A DNA stretch of 64,000 bases from Microbacterium sp. Root61 (GCF_001427525.1 NZ_LMGU01000001.1:372001-436000); one strand, 5' to 3'. Numbered from the stretch's first letter, positions 54,170 to 63,435 are shown. Notes: a model not told the origin generated them from the sequence alone. Numbers and translations are program-made.

Positions 54170-54969
54170 GTCCGAAACCGTTCACGCATCGGGATGCCGA
54201 GCCCTATCGGCCGATCGATTGGACGGGCATCACGCCACCGGTCTTCCCGCCGGGCGCGGTCCCCGGTCACGTCGCAATCGTGATGGACGGCAACGGCCGA
54301 TGGGCGAACCGGCGCGGCCTGACCCGCGTCGAGGGGCACAAAGCCGGCGAGGCCGCGCTGCTCGACGTGGTCGCAGGCGCCATCCAGGCGGGTGTGAAGC
54401 ATCTGTCGGTCTACGCCTTCTCGACCGAGAACTGGTCGCGGTCGCCCGACGAGGTCCGCTTCCTGATGGGGTTCAACCGGGATGTGCTGCACCGACGACG
54501 CGATCAGCTCAACGAGTGGGGCGTCCGCGTCCGCTGGTCCGGTCGCAAGCCGCGCCTGTGGGGCTCGGTGATCAAGGAGCTCCAGGTCGCCGAACGGCTG
54601 ACCGCCGACAACGATGTGCTCACCCTGACGATGTGCGTCAACTACGGCGGGCGCGTCGAGCTCGTCGACGCGATGCGCTCGATCGGTGACGACATCGCGG
54701 CCGGGCGCCTCAGGTCCTCGGCCATCACCGAGAAGCTCATCCGGAAGCGGCTCTATCAGCCGGACATGCCGGATGTGGACCTGTTCGTGCGCTCCAGCGG
54801 TGAGCAGCGCACCTCGAACTTCCTGCTGTGGGAGTCCGCGTACGCCGAGTTCGTGTTCCTGGACACGCTGTGGCCGGACTTCAGCCGCGTCGACCTCTGG
54901 GAGGCGATCCGGCTGTACCTCGACCGCGACCGGCGCTTCGGCGGCGCCGTGGACGTGCCCGCCCTCTGA
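54166..54969 (+). CDS. uppS: isoprenyl transferase (undecaprenyl/decaprenyl diphosphate synthase)
   Basis: A 267-residue cis-prenyltransferase from GTG 54166. [12 protein letters not shown] holds the catalytic Asp41, with [10 protein letters not shown] and [26 protein letters not shown] as family motifs. It extends farnesyl-type diphosphates to the lipid carrier for cell-wall synthesis; chain length (C50 or C55) is not readable. It is coupled to recO by GTGA overlap, a conserved actinobacterial pair. Confidence 0.95.
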   Translation: MSPKPFTHRDAEPYRPIDWTGITPPVFPPGAVPGHVAIVMDGNGRWANRRGLTRVEGHKAGEAALLDVVAGAIQAGVKHLSVYAFSTENWSRSPDEVRFLMGFNRDVLHRRRDQLNEWGVRVRWSGRKPRLWGSVIKELQVAERLTADNDVLTLTMCVNYGGRVELVDAMRSIGDDIAAGRLRSSAITEKLIRKRLYQPDMPDVDLFVRSSGEQRTSNFLLWESAYAEFVFLDTLWPDFSRVDLWEAIRLYLDRDRRFGGAVDVPAL

Positions 54970-54975
54970 CGCGGC

Positions 54976-56019
54976 TCAGCCGACCCAGAGCTCGGCTTCG
55001 CTGCGCATGTATTGCCGCTGCAGCCACTGGCCGAAGCGCGGCATCGCGAGGCAGGTGGCGTCGTCGGTGCATCCGACCACCACACTGTCGTCTGCGGCGT
55101 AGGAGCGGAACGCGGCGATCTTGCGGGAGAGTTCCTCGCCGGTGACATTGACCGGGTAGCCGGCCGACTGGTAGCCGATGACGTACGACACCGACTCGGC
55201 GGGAAGCCCCGCCTGCTGCCAGGCCGCGCGCCCGATCACGCCGGTGATCGCATGGTCGGCGTGGTCGCCCTTGGCCCACTTCTGAGCTCCGCCCGGTACA
55301 TGGGTGTACGTCGCCGTCGGGTGGAAGTCCGTCATCAGCTCGGCGATCGAGCTGACGATCTGCGACCAGCTCAGCTGAGCGCTGCCGTACAGGTTGGGCA
55401 GCGTGAGGATCTTGTCCGATGCCAGCTTCGCGAGGCTCACCTCACCGGTGGTGGGGAATCCCTGACCGTTGAGGTTGCCGTCGGGAAGATGCAGGAAGAC
55501 CAGCGAGATGCGGGGATCGTCCGCCGGCTGCCAGACCACGACGGGTGCACCGGTCGCCAGGGTGATGTCGGTCGCGGCCCACGGCGTCGCGGCGCCGCGC
55601 ATCACGTCGTAGGCGCGCATGATGCCCCGTTCGCGCCCGTTCGCGTAGTCCATGCCGCGACCGGCATCGCCGCCGGTGAGGAACACGGTACGCACGCAGC
55701 CTCCGGCACGGATGGCATCGCCGATCCGTGAGCCCAGGAAGAGCAGGTCATCGTCGTAGTGCGCCCAGACCGACATCGTCGTGCTGGGGCCGGAGCACGG
55801 CGTATCGAGCGGTCCCGTGACGACGACCGGTGTCGGAGTGGGAGTCAGCGTCGGTGTGGGCGTCGGGGTCGGTGTCGGGGTCTGCGTCGCGCTCGCGCTG
55901 GGCGTCGCGGCACTCGCCCCCGGCCCAGGCACGCAGCCGGCCAGCAGCATCAGCGCGACCGGCAGTGTCAGCATCGCCAGCGCGCGCGCACGCCGACGTC
56001 CCACGAGAGCGGAGCTCAC
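54976..56019 (-). CDS. PIG-L/LmbE-family deacetylase, lipoprotein
   Basis: A 347-residue protein. The GTG at 56019 is chosen because a ribosome-binding site (AAAGGGA) precedes it and a lipoprotein signal follows, ending in MLLAGC. A Thr-Pro repeat linker comes next. The PIG-L domain opens with SVWAHYDDDLLFLG where the family has AHPDDE, and continues with VFLTGGDAGRG and the distal histidines GDHADHAITG. The changed residues (Pro to Tyr, Glu to Asp) leave metal binding possible but altered. The likely activity is deacetylation of an N-acetyl sugar at the cell surface. Confidence 0.83.
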   Translation of the reverse strand: MSSALVGRRRARALAMLTLPVALMLLAGCVPGPGASAATPSASATQTPTPTPTPTPTLTPTPTPVVVTGPLDTPCSGPSTTMSVWAHYDDDLLFLGSRIGDAIRAGGCVRTVFLTGGDAGRGMDYANGRERGIMRAYDVMRGAATPWAATDITLATGAPVVVWQPADDPRISLVFLHLPDGNLNGQGFPTTGEVSLAKLASDKILTLPNLYGSAQLSWSQIVSSIAELMTDFHPTATYTHVPGGAQKWAKGDHADHAITGVIGRAAWQQAGLPAESVSYVIGYQSAGYPVNVTGEELSRKIAAFRSYAADDSVVVGCTDDATCLAMPRFGQWLQRQYMRSEAELWVG

Positions 56020-56621
56020 GAGTTCCCTTTCCCGCCCGGCATCCCCACACCGAGCTCTGGGTCTCATCGTCGCAGACCGAGGACGGAGAACTTGGTTGCG
56101 CTCGCCTGAAAATCCCGATAATCCGCCGTGAATTCGGCCGAACTCGGCACTTTTCCGTGCATCGCGACCCACGTGCGCACGAATCACCGCGACCGGTCGC
56201 GGCTCTGCGTTGGTGAGCGATCGTCGTGTTCGGAGGCGCGACATGCGGGATCATCGAGCATTCGGGATGCCGCCGGCGCTTGCGAACCCCGTCGTCATCG
56301 CCGTCCTGATCACGGGCTGCGCGGGCGGATCGCCGAATGCTGGGCGACCGATCGAGAGCGCAGGCACGCGCGCTGGCGGCCGACCTCACTACGCTGCCTG
56401 CCGTCGTGCTGGACACCGAGAAACGCCTGTATCCCGGCAACGATGCGGTGACGTTCCAGCAGCCGGGGGAACCCACTGAGGTCGGCGCCGAAGCCGCCCC
56501 CGAGGCGAAGTATCAGTATCGGTCTTTCGGACTCCGGCTGCTGGTGCACGGCGGTGACGCGATTTCGGCGAATCCGCCGTGAGGCGGAATATGGCGAGCA
56601 GGTGCGCGAGTTGTCCCTGAC
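56020..56621. other. 602-bp stretch with a possible degraded lipoprotein gene
   Basis: No intact gene is supported. Two overlapping frames at 56210-56479 and 56337-56582 each contain protein-like segments. The first has a lipobox-like ITGCAGGSPNAG after a hydrophobic run. The second has LTTLPAVVLDTEKRLYPG. They look like one small lipoprotein split by a frameshift near 56340. Nothing is recognised in 56020-56209. Confidence 0.4.
56210..56582 (+). pseudogene. possible frameshifted lipoprotein remnant
   Basis: The first frame gives a signal-like hydrophobic stretch ending in ITGC, then loses sense. A second frame from 56337 carries on with a plausible C-terminal part to 56582. A single-base indel near 56340 would join them. 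The family is unknown. It could equally be unrelated open frames in GC-rich DNA. Confidence 0.3.
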
Positions 56622-57305
56622 ATGACGAATGCCATCAAGATCGACGTGTGGAGTGACATCGCCTGCCCCTGGTGCTACATCGGGAAGCGAAACCTGGAGA
56701 AGGGGCTGGCCGAGGTCTCGGCCGACGAGGACGCCCCCGTGATCGAGGTGACGTACCACTCGTTCGAACTGTCGCCGGATACCCCGGTGGACTTCGTCGG
56801 CGGCGAGGGCGAGTACCTCGCGCAGCACAAGGGCATCTCGACCGAATCGGCCAAGCAGATGCTCGACCAGGTCACCGGCGTCGCCGCGGCAGCGGGTCTC
56901 GAGTATCGCTTCGACCTGCTCAAGCACACGAACACCGTGAAGGCGCACGAGCTGCTGCACTTCGCGAAGGAGAACGGCCGTCAGCTCGAGCTGGCGGAGC
57001 GTCTGATGTCGGCCTACTTCACCGAGGGACGCCACGTCGGTCGCGAGGACGACCTCGTCGAGCTGGCCGTCGATGCCGGACTGGACGCGGATGCCGCGCG
57101 CGAGGCGCTGCAGAGCGGTCGCTACCTCGACGCGGTCCGCGCCGATCAGGATCAGGCGCGCGCCTACGGCATCAACGGCGTGCCGTTCTTCGTCGTCGAC
57201 GGCAAGTACGGCGTCAGCGGTGCGCAGCCCGCCGAGGCGTTCGCGCAGATCGCCCGTCAGGTCTGGGCCGAGCACCGCGAAGGCGCGGAGTCACCCGTCG
57301 CGTAG
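56622..57305 (+). CDS. DsbA-family oxidoreductase (FrnE-like)
   Basis: A 227-residue thioredoxin-fold protein. The active site is CPWC (Cys15-Cys18), followed by YIGKRNLEKGL. The helical insert and the cis-Pro loop NGVPFFVVDGKYGVSGAQP are typical of FrnE-like DsbA proteins. No signal peptide is present, so it is cytoplasmic. Likely role: thiol-disulfide exchange or 2-hydroxychromene-2-carboxylate-isomerase-like chemistry. The convergent neighbour is a glutathione-peroxidase-family gene 29 bp away, consistent with redox defence. Confidence 0.9.
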   Translation: MTNAIKIDVWSDIACPWCYIGKRNLEKGLAEVSADEDAPVIEVTYHSFELSPDTPVDFVGGEGEYLAQHKGISTESAKQMLDQVTGVAAAAGLEYRFDLLKHTNTVKAHELLHFAKENGRQLELAERLMSAYFTEGRHVGREDDLVELAVDAGLDADAAREALQSGRYLDAVRADQDQARAYGINGVPFFVVDGKYGVSGAQPAEAFAQIARQVWAEHREGAESPVA

Positions 57306-57334
57306 ACCTCGCAGCGGTTCCGCCCGACGCCGGC

Positions 57335-57838
57335 TCAGGCCGGCAGGCTCTCTTCGATGACGCGCACGATCGCGGCGTCATCGGGCTTCACGTTCGGGCG
57401 GAACCGGTGCACGACGCCTTCGGGCGTCAGCACGAACTTCTCGAAGTTCCACAGGATCGGACCGTGGTTGCCCTCGGCATCCTCCGCCTTCTTGAGCGCC
57501 TTGTAGAGCGGCGCGGCCTTGCCGCCGTTGACCTTCACCTTGTCGACGACGGGGAAGGAGACGCCCCACGTCGTCGAGCAGTACTCCAGGATGTCGTCCA
57601 TCGAGCCCGGCTCCTGCCCCATGAACTGGTTGCAGGGGAACCCGACGACGGAGAATCCGCGGTCACCGTACTCGCGCTGCAACTGCTCGAGCTGCTCGTA
57701 CTGCGGGGTGAGCCCGCACTTCGAGGCCACGTTGACGACGAGGAGTACCTTGTCGCCGAAATCGGCGAGCGTCGTCTCACTCCCGTCTGCCGCGGCGAAG
57801 GGGATGTCTCGAAGCGAGGTCTGGACAGGCGTTGTCAT
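57335..57838 (-). CDS. glutathione peroxidase family protein
   Basis: A 167-residue peroxidase. The peroxidatic Cys41 lies in VNVASKCGLTPQ, with GFPCNQFMGQEPG and WNFEKFVL supplying the Gln and Trp of the catalytic set. A cysteine is used in place of selenocysteine. In actinobacteria such enzymes usually take electrons from thioredoxin or mycothiol-linked systems rather than glutathione. It starts at ATG 57838. Length is normal. Confidence 0.94.
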   Translation of the reverse strand: MTTPVQTSLRDIPFAAADGSETTLADFGDKVLLVVNVASKCGLTPQYEQLEQLQREYGDRGFSVVGFPCNQFMGQEPGSMDDILEYCSTTWGVSFPVVDKVKVNGGKAAPLYKALKKAEDAEGNHGPILWNFEKFVLTPEGVVHRFRPNVKPDDAAIVRVIEESLPA

Positions 57839-57945
57839 GATTCCGAGTGTAGAACCGCTCCGAGCGCGGAGGGCCGAACCGACTCCTATTCATGCGTATC
57901 GGATCGGGCGGGACGAAGGCCGTGCCGGTCTGGGAGAATGGATGG

Positions 57946-59112
57946 ATGACCACCGCCGTTTCCACCGCATCACCACTGCGCATCGGGCCCATCACGCTCG
58001 ATGCGCCGGTCGTGCTGGCGCCGATGGCGGGCATCACCAACACCGCCTTCCGTCGACTCTGCCGCGAGTACGGTGCGGGCCTCTACGTCAGCGAGATGAT
58101 CACTTCTCGCGCGCTCGTCGAGCGCAACGACACGACGATGCGCCTCATCCGCCATCACGAATCCGAGACCCCGCGCTCCATCCAGCTCTACGGGGTTGAC
58201 CCGAAGACGATGGCGGATGCCGTGCGCATCCTCGTCGAAGAGGACCACGCCGATCACATCGATCTGAACTTCGGATGCCCCGTGCCCAAGGTCACCCGCA
58301 AGGGCGGCGGCGCGGCACTGCCCTGGAAGCTCGGTCTCTTCCGTGACATCGTCACCCAGACAGTCCAGGCCGCCGGTGACATCCCGCTGACCGTCAAGAT
58401 GCGCAAGGGCATCGACACCGACCACTTGACATTCCTGGATGCCGGCCGCATCGCGGAGGACGCCGGGGTCGCCGCGGTCGCGCTGCACGCGCGGACCGCC
58501 TCCGAGTTCTACTCCGGCACCGCTGACTGGGATGCGATCACGGCCCTCAAGCAGGCCGTGACCAGCGTCCCGGTGCTCGGCAACGGCGACATCTGGGCCG
58601 CGGAAGACGCCCAGCGGATGATGGACGAGACCGGGTGCGACGGCGTCGTGGTCGGACGCGGCTGCCTCGGCCGTCCCTGGCTGTTCGGCGATCTCGCCCG
58701 CGCCCTCGGCGGACCGGGTGCTGCTCCCGCGGCACCGGTCGACGCCACCCTCGGCTTCGTCGCCCAGGCGTTCCGCCGTCACGCCGAGCTCCTGGTCGAG
58801 TTCTTCGACGACGAGGGCCGCGGATGCCGCGACATCCGCAAGCACGTCGCCTGGTACTTCAAGGGGTACCCGGTCGGCGGCGACATCCGCGCCGCACTCG
58901 CGACCGCCTCGACCCTGGTCGAGATCGACGAGCTGCTCGCGCAGCTCGACCTGGACGCGCCGTACCCCGGCGCCGCTGCGGAGGGTCAGCGCGGACGCGC
59001 CGGCACACCCAAGCGCCCGGCGCTGCCGGACGGCTGGCTGGACTCGCGCGAACTCGGGGTCGCGGCATCCACGATCCTTCGCGAAGCGGAGCTCGATACC
59101 AGTGGTGGCTGA
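57946..59112 (+). CDS. dusB: tRNA-dihydrouridine synthase
   Basis: A 388-residue FMN enzyme. VVLAPMAGITNTAFRRLCRE, then HIDLNFGCPVPKVTRKGGGAAL (split), with the catalytic Cys in NFGCP, then TVKMRKGID and LHARTASEFYSG are family hallmarks. GNGDIWAAEDA and VGRGCLGRPWLF complete the flavin site. It reduces uridines in tRNA D-loops. ATG 57946 gives the family N-terminus. It overlaps dgt by up to 11 nt. Symbol dusB is by resemblance to the bacterial DusB type. Confidence 0.94.
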   Translation: MTTAVSTASPLRIGPITLDAPVVLAPMAGITNTAFRRLCREYGAGLYVSEMITSRALVERNDTTMRLIRHHESETPRSIQLYGVDPKTMADAVRILVEEDHADHIDLNFGCPVPKVTRKGGGAALPWKLGLFRDIVTQTVQAAGDIPLTVKMRKGIDTDHLTFLDAGRIAEDAGVAAVALHARTASEFYSGTADWDAITALKQAVTSVPVLGNGDIWAAEDAQRMMDETGCDGVVVGRGCLGRPWLFGDLARALGGPGAAPAAPVDATLGFVAQAFRRHAELLVEFFDDEGRGCRDIRKHVAWYFKGYPVGGDIRAALATASTLVEIDELLAQLDLDAPYPGAAAEGQRGRAGTPKRPALPDGWLDSRELGVAASTILREAELDTSGG

Positions 59113-60448
59113 GCACGCGGCCGCGGTCGGCGTGGCGCAGGGCCGGCCCACCGGGTACACCGACACCGATGCCGCCCGGTTCCAGAACGAGAGCCACCGC
59201 TCGCAGCGCGACGACTTCGCGCGCGACCGCGCCCGGGTGCTGCACTCGGCCGCGCTCCGGCGCCTCGCCGCCAAGACCCAGGTGCTGAGCCCGGCCAGCC
59301 CCGCCGACTTCGCCCGCAATCGCCTCACGCACTCGCTCGAGGTCGCCCAGGTCGGTCGCGAGCTGGCAACGGCCCTGCTGCTGTCGCCGGACGTCGTCGA
59401 CACGGCCTGCCTCAGCCACGACCTCGGGCATCCGCCGTTCGGGCACAACGGCGAACGGGCGCTGAACGACTGGGCCGAAGACATCGGCGGGTTCGAGGGC
59501 AATGCCCAGACGCTGCGGATCATCAGCCGCCTCGAGCCGAAGGTGTTCGGCGAGAACGGGGAGAGCTACGGGCTCAACCTGACGCGCGCGAGCCTCGACG
59601 CGACCTGCAAGTACCCGTGGACGGCGGATCATCCGGTTCCGGATCCCGGCGGCCGCCTCAAGTTCGGCGTGTATCCCGACGACGAGCCCGTCTTCCACTG
59701 GATGCGCGAGGGCGCGCCCGGCCGGGTGCGCTGCATCGAGGCCGAGGTCATGGATCTCTCCGACGACATCGCGTACTCGGTGCACGACTTCGAGGACGCG
59801 GTCGTCAACGGCTACCTCGATCCTGCGCAGCTGATCGCCCCCGACGAGCACGAGTCGCTGCTGACGGCGATCCAGACGTGGGTCGGCTACGACTTCGCCC
59901 GCGAGGAGCTCGAGGAGGCCCTGTTCCGGCTGACGCGGCTCCCCGAGTGGATCACCCGGTTCGACAGCACCCGTGTCGACCTGGCGGGATTGAAGAACCT
60001 CACGTCGGACCTCATCGGACGCTTCGCACGCGCCGCGACGACCGCGACCCGCGAGGCCTATCCCAGCACCGTCCTGACGCGCTACAGCGCTCACGTGATC
60101 GTGCCCCGCGTGGTCGAGGCCGAGATGGCGGTGCTCAAGGGAATCATCGGTGCGGTGGTCGTCTCGATCGACGGGCGCAAGGAGCTCTACAAGGAGCAGC
60201 GCCGGTTGCTCAAGCGCCTCGCGACGGCGCTGTGGGACAGCCCGCAGGACCTCGACCCGCTGCACGCCGTCGACTTCGCGACCGCGGATTCGGATGCCGC
60301 ACGTCGCCGCGTCGTCGTCGACCAGGTCGCCAGCCTCACGGATCAGCACGCGATCGCGTGGCACGGGCGTCTCGTCGGCGAGGTGGACGCGGCATCCGTC
60401 GGCGTCTGGGCGCCGGGTTCCAAGCCCGCCGTGCGGACGGCGCCCTGA
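59102..60448 (+). CDS. dgt: deoxyguanosinetriphosphate triphosphohydrolase (dNTPase)
   Basis: A 448-residue HD-domain enzyme from GTG 59102 (59105 is also possible). The metal ligands are visible: His77 in RNRLTHSLEV, and His106-Asp107 in LSHDLGHPPFGHNGE. EVMDLSDDIAYSVHDFEDA is the second metal motif. It hydrolyses dNTPs to deoxynucleosides and triphosphate, controlling nucleotide pools. It overlaps dusB, and dnaG starts on its stop (TGATG), the usual actinobacterial dgt-dnaG pair. Confidence 0.94.
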   Translation: MVAEHAAAVGVAQGRPTGYTDTDAARFQNESHRSQRDDFARDRARVLHSAALRRLAAKTQVLSPASPADFARNRLTHSLEVAQVGRELATALLLSPDVVDTACLSHDLGHPPFGHNGERALNDWAEDIGGFEGNAQTLRIISRLEPKVFGENGESYGLNLTRASLDATCKYPWTADHPVPDPGGRLKFGVYPDDEPVFHWMREGAPGRVRCIEAEVMDLSDDIAYSVHDFEDAVVNGYLDPAQLIAPDEHESLLTAIQTWVGYDFAREELEEALFRLTRLPEWITRFDSTRVDLAGLKNLTSDLIGRFARAATTATREAYPSTVLTRYSAHVIVPRVVEAEMAVLKGIIGAVVVSIDGRKELYKEQRRLLKRLATALWDSPQDLDPLHAVDFATADSDAARRRVVVDQVASLTDQHAIAWHGRLVGEVDAASVGVWAPGSKPAVRTAP

Positions 60449-62301
60449 TGGCGGGTCGGATCCGGCAGGCCGACGTCGACGAGGTCAAGTCCCGCACCAA
60501 CATCGCTGACGTCATCGGCGAACGGGTCGCTCTCAAGTCTGCCGGCGTGGGCTCGCTGAAGGGCCTGTGCCCATTCCACGACGAACGCAGCCCGAGCTTC
60601 AACGTGCGATCGCAGAGCGGCTTCTATCACTGCTTCGGATGCGGCGAATCGGGCGACGTCTATTCGTTCCTGCGCGCGATCGACCATGTCTCCTTCACGG
60701 AGGCCGTGGAGATCCTGGCCGGTCGCATCGGCTACACGCTGCACTACGAGGACGGCGGCGCCGCCCCGGAGACCGCCGGGCGTTCGCGCCTGTACGCGGC
60801 CAACTCCGCCGCCGCAGAGTTCTATCGGGCACAACTGCTCACCCCGGACGCCGACGCCGGACGCAAGTTCCTGGGGGAGCGCGGATTCGATGCGGGCGCG
60901 GCTGCGCACTTCGGCGTCGGCTACGCCCCGCGCGGCTGGCAGGGATTGACCGACGCGCTCACGGCGCAGGGATTCACCCGTGACGAGCTGACGGCCGCCG
61001 GCCTGGTCTCGCAGGGGCAGCGCGGCGTCTACGACCGGTTCCGCGGTCGTCTCGTGTGGCCGATCCGCGACCTCACCGGACAGGTGATCGGGTTCGGCGC
61101 ACGGCGGCTGTACGACGACGACAACGGGCCGAAGTACCTGAACACGCCCGAGACCTCGATCTACAAGAAGGCCCAGGTCCTATACGGCCTGGACCTCGCC
61201 AAGCGCGACATCTCCCGCCAGCACCGTGTCGTGGTCGTGGAGGGCTACACCGATGTAATGGCGTGCCACCTGGCCGGGATCACGACCGCGATCGCGACCT
61301 GCGGCACCGCGTTCGGCGCCGACCACATCACTGTGCTGCGGCGCGTGATGGGGGATGACTCGACCGCAGGCGAAGTGATCTTCACGTTCGACCCGGATGA
61401 GGCTGGGCAGAAGGCCGCGCTGCGCGCCTTCGCCGACGAGAAGCGGTTCGCCGCCCAGACCTACGTCGCCGTCGCTCCGGGCGGCCTCGACCCGTGCGAC
61501 CTGCGCCTCCAGCGCGGCGATGGCGCCGTGCGCCTGCTGATGGAAGCCAAGGCGCCGATGTTCGAGTTCGTCATCGATCAGCGCCTCAAGGGGTTCGACC
61601 TCGCCTCCGTGGAGGGTCGGGCCGGTGCCCTGCGCTCCGCTGCGCCGATCGTCGCCGAGATCCGCGATCCGGCCCTGCGCCCGGGCTACACGCGCGTTCT
61701 GGCGCGTCGTCTGGGCCTGGACCTGCCCGAGGTCGAGAAGGCCGTGGATCGTGCCGCACGCGCCGGGTCTGCGGCATCCGCCCGCCGTTCCACGCCGGAG
61801 CCTGTCGAGCCGGAAGCCGTCGATCCGCAGCTGCGTGTGACGCTCGCCTCGCTGCCGCGGTCTCCGGATGTCGCGCTGGAGCGCGACACGCTGATGGGCT
61901 TCCTGCAGTTCGGGCACCGGCTCGACCCCGAGCTCGTCGAGCGTGCCATCGCGCTGCCGTTCCGGCATCCGGCCCTCGAGGCCGTGCGCCAATCGATGCT
62001 CGGGGCGGACATGTCGCGCGCCGGATGGGCGGCCGACGCCGTGACCTCCGTGCGCGAGCCGTACCGAGGTCTCGCGGCCGAACTGCTGACGGGGGCATTC
62101 CCCGCGCGTGACGACGCTCATGCGATCGCGTCCACGACCGACTTGGCGCGGGGCATCGTGATGCGCGAGATCAACCGCGAGAAGGTCGAGCTGCGCGGCA
62201 CCATCCAGCGCGTCGCCCCCGATTCGGATGAGGGACGCGCGATCAGCGTCCGGCTGCGCGACCTGGAGAACGCCCGGCGCGTTCTGCTGGCCGAGCAGTA
62301 G
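60448..62301 (+). CDS. dnaG: DNA primase
   Basis: A 617-residue primase. The N-terminal zinc-binding domain has Cys41, His44, Cys62 and Cys65 (CPFH ... CFGC). The TOPRIM core follows with VVVEGYTDVMA and FTFDPDEAGQKAA. The C-terminal helicase-interacting domain is ~450-617. It makes RNA primers at replication forks. Its start codon overlaps the dgt stop. Length is normal. Confidence 0.96.
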   Translation: MAGRIRQADVDEVKSRTNIADVIGERVALKSAGVGSLKGLCPFHDERSPSFNVRSQSGFYHCFGCGESGDVYSFLRAIDHVSFTEAVEILAGRIGYTLHYEDGGAAPETAGRSRLYAANSAAAEFYRAQLLTPDADAGRKFLGERGFDAGAAAHFGVGYAPRGWQGLTDALTAQGFTRDELTAAGLVSQGQRGVYDRFRGRLVWPIRDLTGQVIGFGARRLYDDDNGPKYLNTPETSIYKKAQVLYGLDLAKRDISRQHRVVVVEGYTDVMACHLAGITTAIATCGTAFGADHITVLRRVMGDDSTAGEVIFTFDPDEAGQKAALRAFADEKRFAAQTYVAVAPGGLDPCDLRLQRGDGAVRLLMEAKAPMFEFVIDQRLKGFDLASVEGRAGALRSAAPIVAEIRDPALRPGYTRVLARRLGLDLPEVEKAVDRAARAGSAASARRSTPEPVEPEAVDPQLRVTLASLPRSPDVALERDTLMGFLQFGHRLDPELVERAIALPFRHPALEAVRQSMLGADMSRAGWAADAVTSVREPYRGLAAELLTGAFPARDDAHAIASTTDLARGIVMREINREKVELRGTIQRVAPDSDEGRAISVRLRDLENARRVLLAEQ

Positions 62302-62344
62302 CAACGGGGTGGCATTCGGTCGTCCGGCAGGGCAGGATGAGGAC

Positions 62345-63136
62345 ATGCCCCGCCGACGAGAATCCGACGTCGCGATCCGCGCTGTCGACCTGTCCGTGGC
62401 GCGCTCGTCCAATCGATCCGGCGGAACCGCCCGGGTAGTGGACGGCGTCTCGTTCGAACTGCCGCACGGCGCCACTATCGCCGTCATGGGACCGACCGGC
62501 GCGGGCAAATCGAGCCTCGCCGCGGTCCTCGCCGGTGCGGATGAGCCCGGCCTGGCCGTCGTCGGCGGCGCCGCGCACGTCGAAGGCATCCCGGTACGAC
62601 GCCCCGGCCGCGCGCACCGCACGCTCACCTACGTCACCGGCTACCTCGCTCAGGCTGCGGGCGCACACCTGCCCGCGCGCCTCACCGTGGCGGAGGTCAT
62701 CGCCGAGCCGATCACGAGCCGCGACCGCCGCGTCAACGCCCGTGCGCTGGCGGTACGTGTCGCCACCCTTCTGGACGAGCTGCAGCTCCCGCTCGGGGCC
62801 TCGGCGAAGTACCCGTACGAGCTCAGCGCGGGCATGCGGCAACGTGTCGCGCTCGCCCGCGCGCTCGTGCTGCACCCGCGGGTGCTGATCGCCGACGAGC
62901 CGTTCTCGACGCTCGACGTCGAGGTGCGCCGCGCGGCCAAGGAGGCGCTCATCCGCCGCCGTGACGCGTACGGCATGGCGACTTTCGTCGTGACGAACGA
63001 GAAGGATGTCGCGACCGACCTGGGAGCGTCGGTGCTGGTGCTGCGTGCCGGCCACGCGATCGCCTACGGCTCGCGGCCCGGAGACCTGCTGTGGACCCCC
63101 AGTGCGGAGGCGGATCACCGATTGGTGGCCTCCTGA
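62345..63136 (+). CDS. ABC transporter ATP-binding protein, unpaired
   Basis: A 263-residue ATPase. Walker A is GPTGAGKSS, the signature is ELSAGMRQRV, and Walker B is VLIADEPFSTLD. The arrangement VVDGVSFELPHGATIAVMGPTG fits an importer-type peptide/nickel or similar ATPase. The switch His appears as Asn in VVTNEKD. No permease or binding-protein gene is next to it in the window, so partners must be elsewhere. ATG 62345 is the start. Confidence 0.86.
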   Translation: MPRRRESDVAIRAVDLSVARSSNRSGGTARVVDGVSFELPHGATIAVMGPTGAGKSSLAAVLAGADEPGLAVVGGAAHVEGIPVRRPGRAHRTLTYVTGYLAQAAGAHLPARLTVAEVIAEPITSRDRRVNARALAVRVATLLDELQLPLGASAKYPYELSAGMRQRVALARALVLHPRVLIADEPFSTLDVEVRRAAKEALIRRRDAYGMATFVVTNEKDVATDLGASVLVLRAGHAIAYGSRPGDLLWTPSAEADHRLVAS

Positions 63137-63162
63137 GGTCACGAGCACCCTCCGACATTTGC

Positions 63163-63168
63163 TACGAT
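63163..63168 (+). promoter_or_regulatory. possible -10 box of tRNA-Asn
   Basis: TACGAT lies 30 nt before the tRNA. A convincing -35 box was not found. Confidence 0.35.
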
Positions 63169-63176
63169 GGTGTGGT

Positions 63177-63199
63177 TGCCCGCTCACGGCGGGCATTTT
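63177..63199 (+). terminator. hairpin with T-tail just before tRNA-Asn
   Basis: A 7-bp stem TGCCCGC / GCGGGCA with loop TCACG and a TTTT tail that ends at the first base of the tRNA. It may terminate transcription from the ABC gene or be part of the tRNA precursor leader. Confidence 0.5.
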
Positions 63200-63271
63200 C
63201 CTCGGTAGCTCAATTGGCAGAGCAATCGGCTGTTAACCGATAGGTTCTTGGTTCGAGTCCAAGCCGGGGAG
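63199..63271 (+). tRNA. tRNA-Asn (anticodon GTT)
   Basis: A complete 73-nt cloverleaf. The acceptor TCCTCGG pairs with CCGGGGA. The D-arm has AGCTCAATTGGCAGAGC, the anticodon loop is CTGTTAA (GTT), and the T-arm is CTTGG TTCGAGT CCAAG. The discriminator is G. CCA is not encoded. A strong terminator follows. Confidence 0.97.
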
Positions 63272-63273
63272 CG

Positions 63274-63306
63274 AACGGCCTGGGACTCCACTCCCGGGCC
63301 GTTTTT
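63274..63306 (+). terminator. tRNA-Asn terminator
   Basis: A 12-bp stem AACGGCCTGGGA / TCCCGGGCCGTT (one T-G pair), 6-nt loop, then TTT. Confidence 0.85.
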
Positions 63307-63342
63307 CGTGCCCTGTGTGAGTCCGGTCGTGATGCCTTCCGA

Positions 63343-63435
63343 CCGCGAGACTGCAGCGGGACGTCGAGACATTGGGTATTGCCCGCAGTCTCGACGCCTG
63401 CGTGCAGTCTCGACGCCCGCGTGCAGTCTCGACGG
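63343..63435. repeat. nested palindromic element, type A, copy 3 (extended)
   Basis: CCGCGAGACTGCA ... GTCGAGAC ... GGGTATTGCCC GCAGTCTCGAC ... TGCAGTCTCGAC, with an extra tandem copy of the outer right arm (GCGTGCAGTCTCGACG). It lies between tRNA-Asn and def. Confidence 0.7.

Noticed and set aside
55800..55900. Tandem DNA repeat or CRISPR-like array
   Set aside because: The periodicity is the codon pattern of a Thr-Pro linker in the PIG-L lipoprotein. No spacers or cas genes are present.
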